Shown: positions 8,298 to 17,657 of the stretch, piece after piece
How the letters are laid out: every line of letters begins with the position of its first letter
How positions within the stretch are numbered: the first letter of the stretch is position 1
Source of the DNA: Clostridium sp. Ade.TY
GTDB taxonomy: Bacteria > Bacillota > Clostridia > Clostridiales > Clostridiaceae
Assembly (NCBI RefSeq): GCF_000498355.1
Contig: NZ_AVSV01000002.1
Coordinates: forward strand, 1-64,000
DNA length: 64,000 nt
Reading direction: 5' to 3'
Translations under genes and position numbers: made by a program
Notes under the pieces: generated by a model
What the model was told of the DNA's origin: nothing
The model's input: the letters and a program-made list of their open reading frames with translations, nothing else
The model's database searches: none

Positions 8298-9185
8298 TTA
8301 ATTGTTTATTATAAATGGCTGAAGCCATGCTTTTGCCCCATCTTCTCTATAAGTTTCAACTCTTACATAACCCTCATCACCTTTAATATCATAAAAGGCC
8401 TCATTTCCTTTTGATTCTTTTAATATTTTACCATATTTACCTATAAATTTAAAATGTATGTACGGAACTCTACTATCACCATTTTTTAATGATATTCTGT
8501 TATTTTCTAACTTTATATCTTTTAATGTCATTCCAAAACTAGCATAAAAACTACCTCTTTTTAGTGCATTTATTATGCTGTTCTTATCTTTTTTTTCTGA
8601 AAGAACCATATTATAAGCCCCTCCAATTCTTGAAAAAATATGCATATCATCATTTGCAAATCCAAAAATAACCTTCTCTCTACTCAATAACTCATCCCAT
8701 AAATCAGATGCAATTGCTCTACCCTTGCAATCCATCCTTACATTATTATTAAAAACTTCTATACCTAAATAATTATCTAATTTTAACAGTCTATCCAAAG
8801 TCCAATAATCATCTGATACAACATGAGGATGGCAAATAATGTTTATCCCACCTTGATTATTTACTTTATTAAACAACTCTTGATGATTATTATCGTCATC
8901 TAAATCATCATCATATTCTTCAATATTTATACCTAATGTTTGATGCTCTTTTCTTTTATATTCAACACCTTGTATCATAATTATCTCATCATTATTAAAT
9001 TCATTTAAATCTGTTAAAAAATAATGATCTGTAATAGCTAAAAAATCATATTCCATCTTATATGATTTATAAAGTTCTATTATCCTCTTTACATCATAAT
9101 GTCCACATGGGCTATTTTTAGTATGAGTATGTAAGTTTCCTTTTAAATACTCACCTTTATATCCATAAGGATTTGTTATTTTCAT
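8298..9185 (-). CDS. PHP-domain phosphoesterase
   Basis: 295 residues. The N-terminus holds the PHP metal motif HTHTKNSPCGH, then AITDH near residue 53, CHPH near 115 and a later D-H pair (ANDDMH). These are the expected metal ligands of polymerase-and-histidinol-phosphatase domain hydrolases. It resembles stand-alone PHP proteins of the CehA/histidinol phosphatase-like group; the substrate is not predictable. It is the last gene of the MATE-gshAB-arsR operon and its ribosome site AGAAGGAG lies inside the end of arsR, so the two are translationally close. Confidence 0.8.
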   Translation of the reverse strand: MKITNPYGYKGEYLKGNLHTHTKNSPCGHYDVKRIIELYKSYKMEYDFLAITDHYFLTDLNEFNNDEIIMIQGVEYKRKEHQTLGINIEEYDDDLDDDNNHQELFNKVNNQGGINIICHPHVVSDDYWTLDRLLKLDNYLGIEVFNNNVRMDCKGRAIASDLWDELLSREKVIFGFANDDMHIFSRIGGAYNMVLSEKKDKNSIINALKRGSFYASFGMTLKDIKLENNRISLKNGDSRVPYIHFKFIGKYGKILKESKGNEAFYDIKGDEGYVRVETYREDGAKAWLQPFIINN

Positions 9186-9186
9186 C

Positions 9187-9465
9187 CTAATTTTCTCCTT
9201 CTAGTACTATATCTTCTGCTAATTTTATTAAATCTTTTATTTTTTCATTTGTAAGTTTATAATATCTAAACATTCCTTCCTTTGTTGATTCAACTATTTT
9301 TGCTGACTTAAGAATCTTTAAATGCTTCGATACATTTGCTTGAGAATATTCAATATTACTATTTATATGACAGACACAAATAGGTCCGTCATATAATTGT
9401 TTTACTATTTTTATTCTAACAGGATGAGAGAGAGCTTTTAAAACTTCACTTGTTTTCTCTTCCAT
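9187..9465 (-). CDS. ArsR/SmtB-family metal-responsive repressor
   Basis: 92 residues, a winged helix with the family start LKALSHPVRIKIVKQL. The third helix carries CVC (about Cys31 and Cys33), the position of the As(III)/Sb(III) site of ArsR and part of the CadC-type site. The recognition helix is YSQANVSKHLKIL. Metal binding should release DNA. It sits third in the operon 11778-9185, one base from gshAB and the PHP gene. A perfect dyad before the first gene (13157-13190) is the likely operator, which makes the operon autoregulated. The inducing metal is inferred, not shown. Confidence 0.85.
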   Translation of the reverse strand: MEEKTSEVLKALSHPVRIKIVKQLYDGPICVCHINSNIEYSQANVSKHLKILKSAKIVESTKEGMFRYYKLTNEKIKDLIKLAEDIVLEGEN

Positions 9466-9466
9466 T

Positions 9467-11785
9467 TTAATTACTCTCCTTAAAAAGTAACTTTAATACT
9501 TTTCCAGCAACTTTTCTATTTATTCCTTTATAAGGATAACTGTGAATATGTATAGCTGGATTAAAGTTTATTTCTATTATTCCGTAATTTTCTTCACAAG
9601 CTTTTTCCTTTATATTATTTATCATCATATCTACACCAGTTATTTTAGCATTTACACTTTTTGCAGCCAAAATTGCAATTTCTTTATAACTAGAATCTAT
9701 ATCATCTGTAAAATCTATACTATCTCCACCAGTACTTATATTTGAATTTTCTCTTAAATATACTATTTCATCTTTTTTAGGAATATAATTAAAATCCTTA
9801 TTTTGATCTTTTAAAAACATCTTTTCAGCCTCTCCTAAAGATATTTTTTCAAGTGGAGTTTTATATCCTTTTCCTCTAAGTGGATCTTTATTTTTTTCTA
9901 TTACAAGTTCTCTAATTGTATTTATTCCATTTCCAATTACATTTGCAGGTACTCTATGAAGTATTCCTACAACTTCATCATCAATTACTAAAAATCTATA
10001 TTCTTTTCCTTTTATAAACTCTTCTATTAATATTTCATTATCATTTTCAAATCCAATTTCACAAGCTCTTTTATATTCATCTTCTGTAAAATTAGCTTTA
10101 AAAATAGTAATTCCTATTCCGAAATTTGTTGATTTTGGTTTTACAACTATTTGTTTATTTTTATACTTATAAAAGTCATCTAATGCATCTTCTATATTAT
10201 CGTAATATCCACCTTTTGGGACTCTTATTTTATGTTCTTCTAAAACTTTTTTTGTAACTAATTTATTTTCCATAATTAAAGCTGTTATATAAGTATCTTT
10301 TGATGTTTTAGTTGCTTGTTTTACATACTCTATATGATTGCCTTTTTTAAGTGATATAAAATTATCTAACCTATCTAACACATCAAATTGTATACCATTT
10401 TTTATTGCATCAATAATTAATATTTGTGTTGAAAGTTCTAAATCTTCATAACCTTTTAGCTTAAATACATTTTTTTCACTATATTTTAAATATTCCTTGC
10501 TTAAATCCATAAAATAATTTATATATCCGTTTTTCTTTATGTTTTTTATAAGTCTTGCAGATATAGTTTCTTTATAATGTGTAAACCTGCTCCTTGCAAC
10601 TCTAACTACTTCCTTTAACTCTTCATTGTCGCTAAATAAAACATTACATATCTCTTCTATTTCATCTAAAACTTTAAGGCCTTCTTGTCTCAATGAAACT
10701 TCTTTTCCAGCCATCTTTATCATATTAAATTCTTTTGTCTCTATACCTCTATTATCATTTGCTACATATTCATCATGAAGTCTAGTTGTATACTTTTCAT
10801 CTTCTGTAAATAATGTAAATAATAAAAATAAGAAAATTATATTTAATGTATCTTTACTTACACCAATTGGGCTTAATGGGTCTAAATCAAGAAGTCTTAT
10901 TTCTATATATTTAACACCATGTTCTAATAAATTTTCTAACATATCTCCTGTTTCTTTTGTTTTAAATCTAATAGGACTATAATATTCTCTTGCCCCTTGT
11001 ATACATTTATCTTCTATAAGTCTTTTTATATCTTCAACATATTCATAAATATTATTATAAGACACATAATAATCTTCTACATTTTTATATCCGCATTCGC
11101 TATTTCTAAGAGAGTTAACTCCTTTAAAATAATGCTCATCTTTTCCTAATGTTTCGCTTCTTCTTTTACAAGTTCCTTTATAACTTTTATGAAAAACTGG
11201 ACTTGCTCCTGTTAAATATATTAAAAACCACTTGTATTTTATTAAATTTCTACCAATTTTAAAATATATATTATTTTTAAAATCTTTATAACTTTCCTTT
11301 ATATTTTTAATATCATAAAGTTCTTTTAAAAGCTCTTCATTAAATGAAAAATTAAAATGAACTCCACTTACTAACTGTCTTTTAGCTCCATATTTTTTAA
11401 GAAGTCCTTCTCTATATTTTACTTCATCTTTATTTTTTAAATCTGCAACTGGTATCTTGTTATCTTTAGGTATTATAGGTGGATTACTTTGTGGCCATAA
11501 ATATTCTCCTTTTAAACTAGTTGAAACTATATTATGAAGATTTTCCATAAAATCATAAACTTCATCTATTGATTTACATACAGGTGTTATCATTTCAACT
11601 TGGCTTTCTGAAAAATCTCTTTTTATATATGGATTATCTTCATTAAATATATTTGTATGCTTAGTTAAAGCAAGATTTCCATCTTTCTCTACTCTTAAAT
11701 TTTCTTTTTCAAGTCCAAATCCACTTTGTAGTAATTTTCTATTTAAATTATTTTTTTTAATTATTTCTAATAATTCATCATACAT
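9467..11785 (-). CDS. gshAB: Bifunctional glutamate-cysteine ligase/glutathione synthetase
   Basis: 772 residues, the usual length for GshAB/GshF. The N-terminal half (about 1-480) is a glutamate-cysteine ligase with FGLEKENLRV and FSESQVEMITP. The C-terminal half (about 490-772) is an ATP-grasp domain with VVKPKSTNFGIGI, ILIEEFIKGKEYRFLVID and the late EINFNPAIHIH. The two halves make gamma-glutamylcysteine and then glutathione. The start overlaps the MATE stop by 8 bases, and the ArsR gene follows after one base. Glutathione synthesis under a metal-type repressor suggests a role in metal or thiol stress. Confidence 0.93.
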   Translation of the reverse strand: MYDELLEIIKKNNLNRKLLQSGFGLEKENLRVEKDGNLALTKHTNIFNEDNPYIKRDFSESQVEMITPVCKSIDEVYDFMENLHNIVSTSLKGEYLWPQSNPPIIPKDNKIPVADLKNKDEVKYREGLLKKYGAKRQLVSGVHFNFSFNEELLKELYDIKNIKESYKDFKNNIYFKIGRNLIKYKWFLIYLTGASPVFHKSYKGTCKRRSETLGKDEHYFKGVNSLRNSECGYKNVEDYYVSYNNIYEYVEDIKRLIEDKCIQGAREYYSPIRFKTKETGDMLENLLEHGVKYIEIRLLDLDPLSPIGVSKDTLNIIFLFLLFTLFTEDEKYTTRLHDEYVANDNRGIETKEFNMIKMAGKEVSLRQEGLKVLDEIEEICNVLFSDNEELKEVVRVARSRFTHYKETISARLIKNIKKNGYINYFMDLSKEYLKYSEKNVFKLKGYEDLELSTQILIIDAIKNGIQFDVLDRLDNFISLKKGNHIEYVKQATKTSKDTYITALIMENKLVTKKVLEEHKIRVPKGGYYDNIEDALDDFYKYKNKQIVVKPKSTNFGIGITIFKANFTEDEYKRACEIGFENDNEILIEEFIKGKEYRFLVIDDEVVGILHRVPANVIGNGINTIRELVIEKNKDPLRGKGYKTPLEKISLGEAEKMFLKDQNKDFNYIPKKDEIVYLRENSNISTGGDSIDFTDDIDSSYKEIAILAAKSVNAKITGVDMMINNIKEKACEENYGIIEINFNPAIHIHSYPYKGINRKVAGKVLKLLFKESN

Positions 11786-13145
11786 TTCTCTTTATCTCCT
11801 TTTTAATAATATTATTAAACTTTAATTTATTCATATCTATTAAAAACCAACTAAGTAATATTGCACCCTTAAAAAGACTACTAATACTTATACTCATCCA
11901 TATACCATTAATACCCAAAATTGTTATACTAGATAAAGCTATTGCCATTGGTATTCTAAGTGCTGTAAATACAACACTAATAATTGGAGGTGCATAAGTT
12001 TTTCCTATACCATTAAAGGCTCCAACAGTTAATAATTCTATACACATAAATACTTGGGATAAACCTAGTATTTTCATATAAGTACTTCCCATAATTAAAC
12101 TTTCACTATCAGATAAAAATATTCCAAATATCTGTTTTGAAAATACTATAAATATTAATGTTATTGTAAGTCCAAATATTATAGTTAACCTTAAAGCTCT
12201 ATAATAACCTTCTTTTATTCTTTCCTTTTTCATTGCTCCATAATTCTGACCTACAAAGGCAGCAATCGCACCTTGAAGACCTCCAATCGTCATATACGAT
12301 ATAGATTCAATCTGAACTCCAACTTTTTGAACTGCTATAGCAGTAGCTCCATAATCTGCAACCAACTTTGCAATGGACATAGATATTAATGTAAATATAA
12401 CTCTTTGCATAGTTATTGGTAACCCAAGCTTAAATACTTCCAAACATTTATCTCTATTAAATTTAAATTCTTTTGAATATATATTCAATTTTCCTTTCGC
12501 CATTTTAATAAACATAAAAAATACAGCTATTCTTGAAATAAGAGTTGAAAGTGCAGCTCCAACTACACCTAAAGGACTTATTATTCCAATACCAAATATA
12601 AGAATTGGATCTAATATTATATTAAAAACAAATCCAATTGTATTTGCTTTAAATGGCAATTTACTATCTCCATAACTATTAAGTATAGATGTTAATAGTG
12701 TATTAAAAAACATAAATATAATTCCTATTGCAGATATTAAAAGATATTTTTGAGCCATAATATCTACATCGCTTCCTAAATTATAAAAACCTATTAATTG
12801 TTTTTTAAATACTAAAAGAAAAATTGTATATATCAAACTTATAATTATTGTAAGTATTATACCATTTTGTATGTATATCTTACTTTCTTTTTCTCTTCCT
12901 CGCCCTATTGCATGAGATATTTTAACCCCTGTTCCTATAGATACAACTGTAAAAATTGCCATTGCAAGATTTATAAAAAAACTAGCTGTACCAATTGCTG
13001 CAACTGCATCGCTTCCAACTCTCCCAATCCAAAGCATATCTATCATACCGTAAGCAGTTTGTATAAAATTAGTTGCTATTATTGGTAGTGATAATGTTAT
13101 AAGTGATTTTGTAATATCTCCCTCAGTTAAGTCTATTTTTTTCAT
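11778..13145 (-). CDS. MATE-family multidrug/cation exporter
   Basis: 455 residues with 12 hydrophobic helices and MATE family signatures, such as the N-terminal LSLPIIATNFIQTAYGMIDM and the repeat after residue 230 (LGLPITMQRVIF). MATE proteins export organic cations or drugs using Na+ or H+ gradients. It is the first gene of the gshAB-arsR-PHP operon. The ribosome site AGGTGATAAG lies immediately before the ATG, and a 15-base-arm dyad sits just upstream. Cotranscription with gshAB and a metal-type ArsR hints at export of a toxic metal, metalloid or its conjugate; this is inference. Confidence 0.85.
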   Translation of the reverse strand: MKKIDLTEGDITKSLITLSLPIIATNFIQTAYGMIDMLWIGRVGSDAVAAIGTASFFINLAMAIFTVVSIGTGVKISHAIGRGREKESKIYIQNGIILTIIISLIYTIFLLVFKKQLIGFYNLGSDVDIMAQKYLLISAIGIIFMFFNTLLTSILNSYGDSKLPFKANTIGFVFNIILDPILIFGIGIISPLGVVGAALSTLISRIAVFFMFIKMAKGKLNIYSKEFKFNRDKCLEVFKLGLPITMQRVIFTLISMSIAKLVADYGATAIAVQKVGVQIESISYMTIGGLQGAIAAFVGQNYGAMKKERIKEGYYRALRLTIIFGLTITLIFIVFSKQIFGIFLSDSESLIMGSTYMKILGLSQVFMCIELLTVGAFNGIGKTYAPPIISVVFTALRIPMAIALSSITILGINGIWMSISISSLFKGAILLSWFLIDMNKLKFNNIIKKEIKRNV

Positions 13146-13156
13146 CTTATCACCTC

Positions 13157-13190
13157 ACTATATAACTATATAGGAATATAGTTATATAGT
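13157..13190. promoter_or_regulatory. Perfect 15-bp inverted repeat, likely ArsR operator
   Basis: Arms 13157-13171 and 13176-13190 are perfect complements around a four-base spacer (AGGA). The element ends 12 bases before the MATE start, leaving room only for the ribosome site. There is no T-run, so it is not a terminator. ArsR/SmtB repressors bind AT-rich dyads of this size between the promoter and first gene, and the operon encodes one. Confidence 0.7.
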
Positions 13191-13312
13191 AAATAGTAAT
13201 TTAAATTTATTTATTTTAATTTTATCATCCATTATTTAATTATACATTAACAAACTATTAAAAAATCTACTCAATTATTTTTCTATCTTTTAATGTATAA
13301 ATAAAAAGCCTA

Positions 13313-13331
13313 ATATACATCAGGCTTTTAA
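13313..13331 (-). terminator. Terminator after the histidine kinase gene
   Basis: Minus-strand arms AAAAGCCT and AGGCTTTT with a short loop and a following T-run, just past the stop at 13338. Confidence 0.75.
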
Positions 13332-13337
13332 AAAGTT

Positions 13338-16300
13338 TTATTCTTCACTTTTATCTTGCTTTACTGGAAGAGTTATTATAAATTCGCTACCTTTTCCAAC
13401 TTCACTTTTTAATGTTATTTTCCCTTTATGAAGTTCAACAAGATTTTTAACTAAAGTTAATCCTATTCCACTACTACAATGCTTACTTGAAACTTGTGTT
13501 TCAACTTGTGCAAATCTATCAAATATAATATCTTGATGATCTTTTGGAATTCCAATTCCAGTATCTTTCACTATTATATTTATAGTATCTCCATTATCTT
13601 CTATTCCAACAAATATAGTTCCTCCAGCATTTGTGAATTTAACAGCATTAGAAATTAAGTTAATTACACATCTTTCTATATTAGTTTTATCACATTCTAT
13701 AATTTTTTCTTCTATTTCTGGATCTACTATAAGTTCTAAGCCATTACTTTCAATATAACTTTTCATAGATAATGCAACTTCTTCCACTAAATAAACAATA
13801 TCTTCTTCTCCTATATTAAGCTTATATGCCCCTGAACTTATTTTGGAACTATCTATTAAATCATTTATAACTTTTAAAAGAGTATTGGAATTTTTCTTTA
13901 TTATTTTCATATATTTAGATAAATCTTTTCTATTAATTCCATTCTCAGTATTATTTAATGAACTAATCAGTTGTTCACTTGATAATATTACATTAAGAGG
14001 GGTTCTAAGTTCATGAGAAAGATTTACTAAATACGTATTTCTAAACTTCTCATATTTTAATAATTTATTATACATTTTTTCATTTTCTAAAAGTTCTTTA
14101 TTTAATTCTTCCGTTCTTTGCTTAACTAAACTGTTTAATATTTTTACATAATTAACTATGAAATATATTATAAGTAGTATTAAAAACAAATAAACTAAAT
14201 AAGCAAATGTTGAATTATACCAAGGCTTATTTATTTTTATCTTAACTTGTTTAACATCAGTTACTTCACCATTTTTATCTCTAGCTCTTACCTTAAATGT
14301 ATACTTTCCTGGTGGTATATTAGTATAACTTACGTAATTTCTCTTGCCTAAATATATCCAATCTTTATCAAAACCTTCAAGTTTATATTCGAAATTTCCA
14401 GATCCCATGCTTTTATAATCTGGTAGAAAAAATTCAAAAGAGAATGCATTTTCATTATGCTTTAATTCTATAGAATCTCCTTTAAGATTTATATCTTTAT
14501 TATTATACACTTTAAATTTACTTATTTTTATATTTGGGTTTGAAAGTGGCTTTGTATATATGTCCCTTGGATAAAATGCAGTAACACCATTTACTCCACC
14601 AAAAAATATTTCACCATCTTTGCTCTTAAACTCTGCAGTTCCATTAAATTCGTTTCCTTGAAGTCCATCAAGTACATTATAGTTTTCAAATCTTTTTTTT
14701 AATTTATCATATTTTGAAATTCCACCATTTGTACTTACCCAAATATTATCATTATCATCTATAAGTACACCATATACATAATTATTTGCAAGTCCATCTT
14801 TTTCTGTAAATACTACAAATTCTCCTGTTTCTGGATTAAATTTATTTAATCCAACCGATGTAGAAAACCATATATTTCCTTCTTTATCTTCATTTATACC
14901 TTTTATAGCATTATTACTTAAAGAATTTGGATTATTCTCTATAGATGTATAGTTTATAGCTTTCTTTTTTTCTACATCTAATTTTAATATTCCTCCATTC
15001 CATCCAGTTGCTATCCAATAATTCCCCTTAGAATCTTGAAATATTCTTCTAACATAATTTTCACATACTCCAGCTTTATCAAATAAATAATTTAAATTTG
15101 TAAATTTTTCTGTTTTAGGGTCAAAAACATCTAATCCTTGACGAGTTCCAATCCAAAGCAATCCATTTTTATCAAAATAAACTTCTTTAACATCATTATA
15201 AACTAAAGAATTCTTTCCTGATTCATGTCTATATGTTTTTATTTCACCTGTTTTTTTATTAAGCTTACTTAATCCTTCTTTAGTTGCTATCCATATATTT
15301 CCCTTATTATCACCTGTAACTTGAAATATTGTATTACTTGGTATACTATTAGGGTTATTTCTATCAAATTTATAATGGGTTATTTTATCATTTTTCCTAT
15401 CAAATTTATTTAATCCATCATTACTAGTTCCTATCCATAAGATACCATCTTCATCTTCATAAATTCCACCTATACTATTACCACTTAGTGTATTTTTTTC
15501 GCCTGGTTGACTTTTATAATGAGTAAATTCTGGATTAGGATTTAACATACTAATTCCATTATATGTTCCAATCCACATAAGTCCGTCACTATCTCTATAA
15601 ACACTTTGAACACTATTATTTACTAAGCTTTCTGGATCATATGGTTTATTCATGTAAAAATTAACACATTTATCTTTAATATTATATTTTATTAAACCAC
15701 CTTTGCTACCAAGCCACATATTATTATTAAAGTCTTCATACATACTGTTTATAGCATATTTTTCAAATGCATATTTTTTATTTATTTCATCTAAGTTATC
15801 AAATTCTTTAGTCTTAAGATTATATTTGTATACACCTTTATCCTGAGTTGTAATCCACATGTTATTATTCATATCTCTGTAAAGTTTTAATATATTTTTG
15901 CTTGGAAGTTTATTATCTAAAACCCTAGTAATTTTACCAGTATTTTTATTTAATATATTTAAACCTTTTGAAGTAGCTATCCATATGTCGCCATTTGAAC
16001 CTTCCATTATAGATGTAACAAAATTATCTGATAGTGTATTTTCATTATCCTTTTCACTAAAATATTTCTTAAATTTCTTATCTTTAGGATTATATTCATT
16101 AAGACCATTTTCAGTTCCAACCCACATAGTTCCAGAACTATCAATATAAATGTCCCAAATATGATTTCCTGAAGTTTTATATGGATCATTTTTATCTGCT
16201 CCAATTCTTTCTGCTTTTAATGTATTCCTATCTAACTTACTTAATCCAGAACTTGTTCCTATCCAAAGATAGCCATACTTATCTTCAACTATAGAACCAA

Positions 16301-16592
16301 TTATACCTGGAAATATAGTATTGTTATCCTTATCTTCAGATTTTATAACCTCATACTCATATCCATTAAACCTATTTAACCCATCATTTGTTCCAAACCA
16401 CATATATCCGTCACTATCTCTTAAAATGGCAAAAACTGACCCTTGCGATAATCCATCTTTTACTGTTATATTAGTAAACTTTAAATATTTATTTTCTTCA
16501 ACTGCATTTGCCCCAATAGAAAAAAAAGTATTTATCATTATAAATACACATAATATCTTTATTATAAACTTACCCCTCTTTATATCATTCAT
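13338..16592 (-). CDS. Large sensor histidine kinase with two-propeller sensor domain
   Basis: 1084 residues. A signal or anchor segment (about 10-30) precedes some 14 Reg_prop-type repeats marked by (M/L/I)W(I/F/V)(G/A/S)T...G(L/I) at about 35-690, enough for two seven-bladed beta-propellers. A Y_Y_Y domain (about 715-785), one transmembrane helix (about 795-817), a HisKA helix with H-box SHELRTP (about 860) and a HATPase with NLISNAVKF, DTGIGIP and SSGIGLTLV follow. No receiver or output domain is fused and no response regulator lies nearby, so it is an orphan kinase. C. perfringens has an orphan kinase, ReeS, controlling sialidase; identity with it is only a guess. The ligand is probably a glycan or small extracellular molecule. 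Confidence 0.9.
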   Translation of the reverse strand: MNDIKRGKFIIKILCVFIMINTFFSIGANAVEENKYLKFTNITVKDGLSQGSVFAILRDSDGYMWFGTNDGLNRFNGYEYEVIKSEDKDNNTIFPGIIGSIVEDKYGYLWIGTSSGLSKLDRNTLKAERIGADKNDPYKTSGNHIWDIYIDSSGTMWVGTENGLNEYNPKDKKFKKYFSEKDNENTLSDNFVTSIMEGSNGDIWIATSKGLNILNKNTGKITRVLDNKLPSKNILKLYRDMNNNMWITTQDKGVYKYNLKTKEFDNLDEINKKYAFEKYAINSMYEDFNNNMWLGSKGGLIKYNIKDKCVNFYMNKPYDPESLVNNSVQSVYRDSDGLMWIGTYNGISMLNPNPEFTHYKSQPGEKNTLSGNSIGGIYEDEDGILWIGTSNDGLNKFDRKNDKITHYKFDRNNPNSIPSNTIFQVTGDNKGNIWIATKEGLSKLNKKTGEIKTYRHESGKNSLVYNDVKEVYFDKNGLLWIGTRQGLDVFDPKTEKFTNLNYLFDKAGVCENYVRRIFQDSKGNYWIATGWNGGILKLDVEKKKAINYTSIENNPNSLSNNAIKGINEDKEGNIWFSTSVGLNKFNPETGEFVVFTEKDGLANNYVYGVLIDDNDNIWVSTNGGISKYDKLKKRFENYNVLDGLQGNEFNGTAEFKSKDGEIFFGGVNGVTAFYPRDIYTKPLSNPNIKISKFKVYNNKDINLKGDSIELKHNENAFSFEFFLPDYKSMGSGNFEYKLEGFDKDWIYLGKRNYVSYTNIPPGKYTFKVRARDKNGEVTDVKQVKIKINKPWYNSTFAYLVYLFLILLIIYFIVNYVKILNSLVKQRTEELNKELLENEKMYNKLLKYEKFRNTYLVNLSHELRTPLNVILSSEQLISSLNNTENGINRKDLSKYMKIIKKNSNTLLKVINDLIDSSKISSGAYKLNIGEEDIVYLVEEVALSMKSYIESNGLELIVDPEIEEKIIECDKTNIERCVINLISNAVKFTNAGGTIFVGIEDNGDTINIIVKDTGIGIPKDHQDIIFDRFAQVETQVSSKHCSSGIGLTLVKNLVELHKGKITLKSEVGKGSEFIITLPVKQDKSEE

Positions 16593-16715
16593 CCCCCATC
16601 ATTCGACAAATTTTATCCAATTATACATTTATTTTCACATAGTAAGCTTTTATTGTCAATTAGTAAACTTTATTAACTAATTATTAATAAAAATTTGTAC
16701 TAAAAAAAAACATAT

Positions 16716-17555
16716 TTATACTTTTCTCTTTACTTTTATTGAAATTCTAGTTAAATATCCATCTTCATCTTTGGATGATAAATAATCTAGGAGTCCATAT
16801 TCATATGAATCGCCCAAAATTTCATATCCATTTTTATTTAAGTATTTTAAGAGAATGTTATATGATTTATATGTATCTTTATAATTTCCTTTATGATTTA
16901 TAGATGCATATATACCTTTAGACTTTAAAATATAATCTTCTAAACTTTTAGCTTTTTTTTCACTAACTCTAACAAATAATTTATTTAAACTTGAAAATTT
17001 TTCATTTTTTATATTTTCTATATTTATAATAGCCCCTATTGAATATCCATAATTTATGTCATTCTCTAAACAATAATTTATAAAATCTAAAAAAATTTTA
17101 TTTGAATTTTTCTCATCAAATGCCTCATTTAATTCCTTATAAGCTAAATATTCATCATCTACCTCTTCTATATATACATCATTATTTTCTATTTCTTTTA
17201 TACCCTCTCTTGTTATCTCTATTTTTTTCTCAATAACCTTTGATATATAATTTAACCTTTTTATTTGTTTTTTTATATTTATATTTTCTTCTTCCAAAAG
17301 GCTTATACACTGCTTTGGACTTCTATTATTTAAATATTTTTTTATAAAAGATAAACTTACTCCAACATTTCTTAAATCTAATATTATATTTAAAGTATCA
17401 TATTGTTTTATACTATAATATCTATATCCCTTTTCATCCCTATATATAGGTGAAAATACCCCTTCCTTATCATAAAATATTAAAGTTTTTCTTTCTACTC
17501 CACACAATTTACCAAACTCACTTATTGTTAAATAATTTTCTCTTTTAAAATCCAT
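16716..17555 (-). CDS. MerR-family regulator with effector domain
   Basis: 280 residues. The N-terminal MerR helix-turn-helix reads LTISEFGKLCGVERKTLIFY, followed by a long coiled-coil dimer helix (about 80-125). The C-terminal part (about 125-280) resembles a GyrI/BmrR-type effector-binding domain. An upstream in-frame start would add five residues, but the ribosome site AAAGGA fits the ATG at 17555. It is divergent from a MATE exporter, and the shared spacer contains a 19-base-spaced promoter with a dyad typical of MerR control. A multidrug-responsive activator is the best inference. Confidence 0.85.
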   Translation of the reverse strand: MDFKRENYLTISEFGKLCGVERKTLIFYDKEGVFSPIYRDEKGYRYYSIKQYDTLNIILDLRNVGVSLSFIKKYLNNRSPKQCISLLEEENINIKKQIKRLNYISKVIEKKIEITREGIKEIENNDVYIEEVDDEYLAYKELNEAFDEKNSNKIFLDFINYCLENDINYGYSIGAIINIENIKNEKFSSLNKLFVRVSEKKAKSLEDYILKSKGIYASINHKGNYKDTYKSYNILLKYLNKNGYEILGDSYEYGLLDYLSSKDEDGYLTRISIKVKRKV

Positions 17556-17590
17556 AAAAAGTCCTTTCAAAAATAATTTTTATTATTATA

Positions 17591-17621
17591 TTGACTGTAT
17601 AGTTAATATACACATTATAAT
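17591..17621 (+). promoter_or_regulatory. MerR-type promoter with 19-bp spacer and operator dyad
   Basis: A -35 TTGACT (17591-17596) and -10 TATAAT (17616-17621) are separated by 19 bases, the over-long spacing that MerR activators correct by distorting DNA. A perfect dyad TGTATA-N5-TATACA (17596-17612) lies inside the spacer. It points rightward to the MATE gene at 17658 and lies next to the divergent MerR gene. Confidence 0.8.
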
Positions 17622-17657
17622 ACGAACATATAAAAAAATATATAAAAGGAGACATTT

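Noticed and set aside
12373-13088. Plus-strand open frames of 73-100 codons inside the MATE gene
   Set aside because: Antisense shadows of a confident gene, without ribosome sites or recognisable domains.
15898-16680. Plus- and minus-strand frames inside the kinase gene, one 119 codons
   Set aside because: Antisense or alternate-frame shadows generated by propeller repeats; no independent support.
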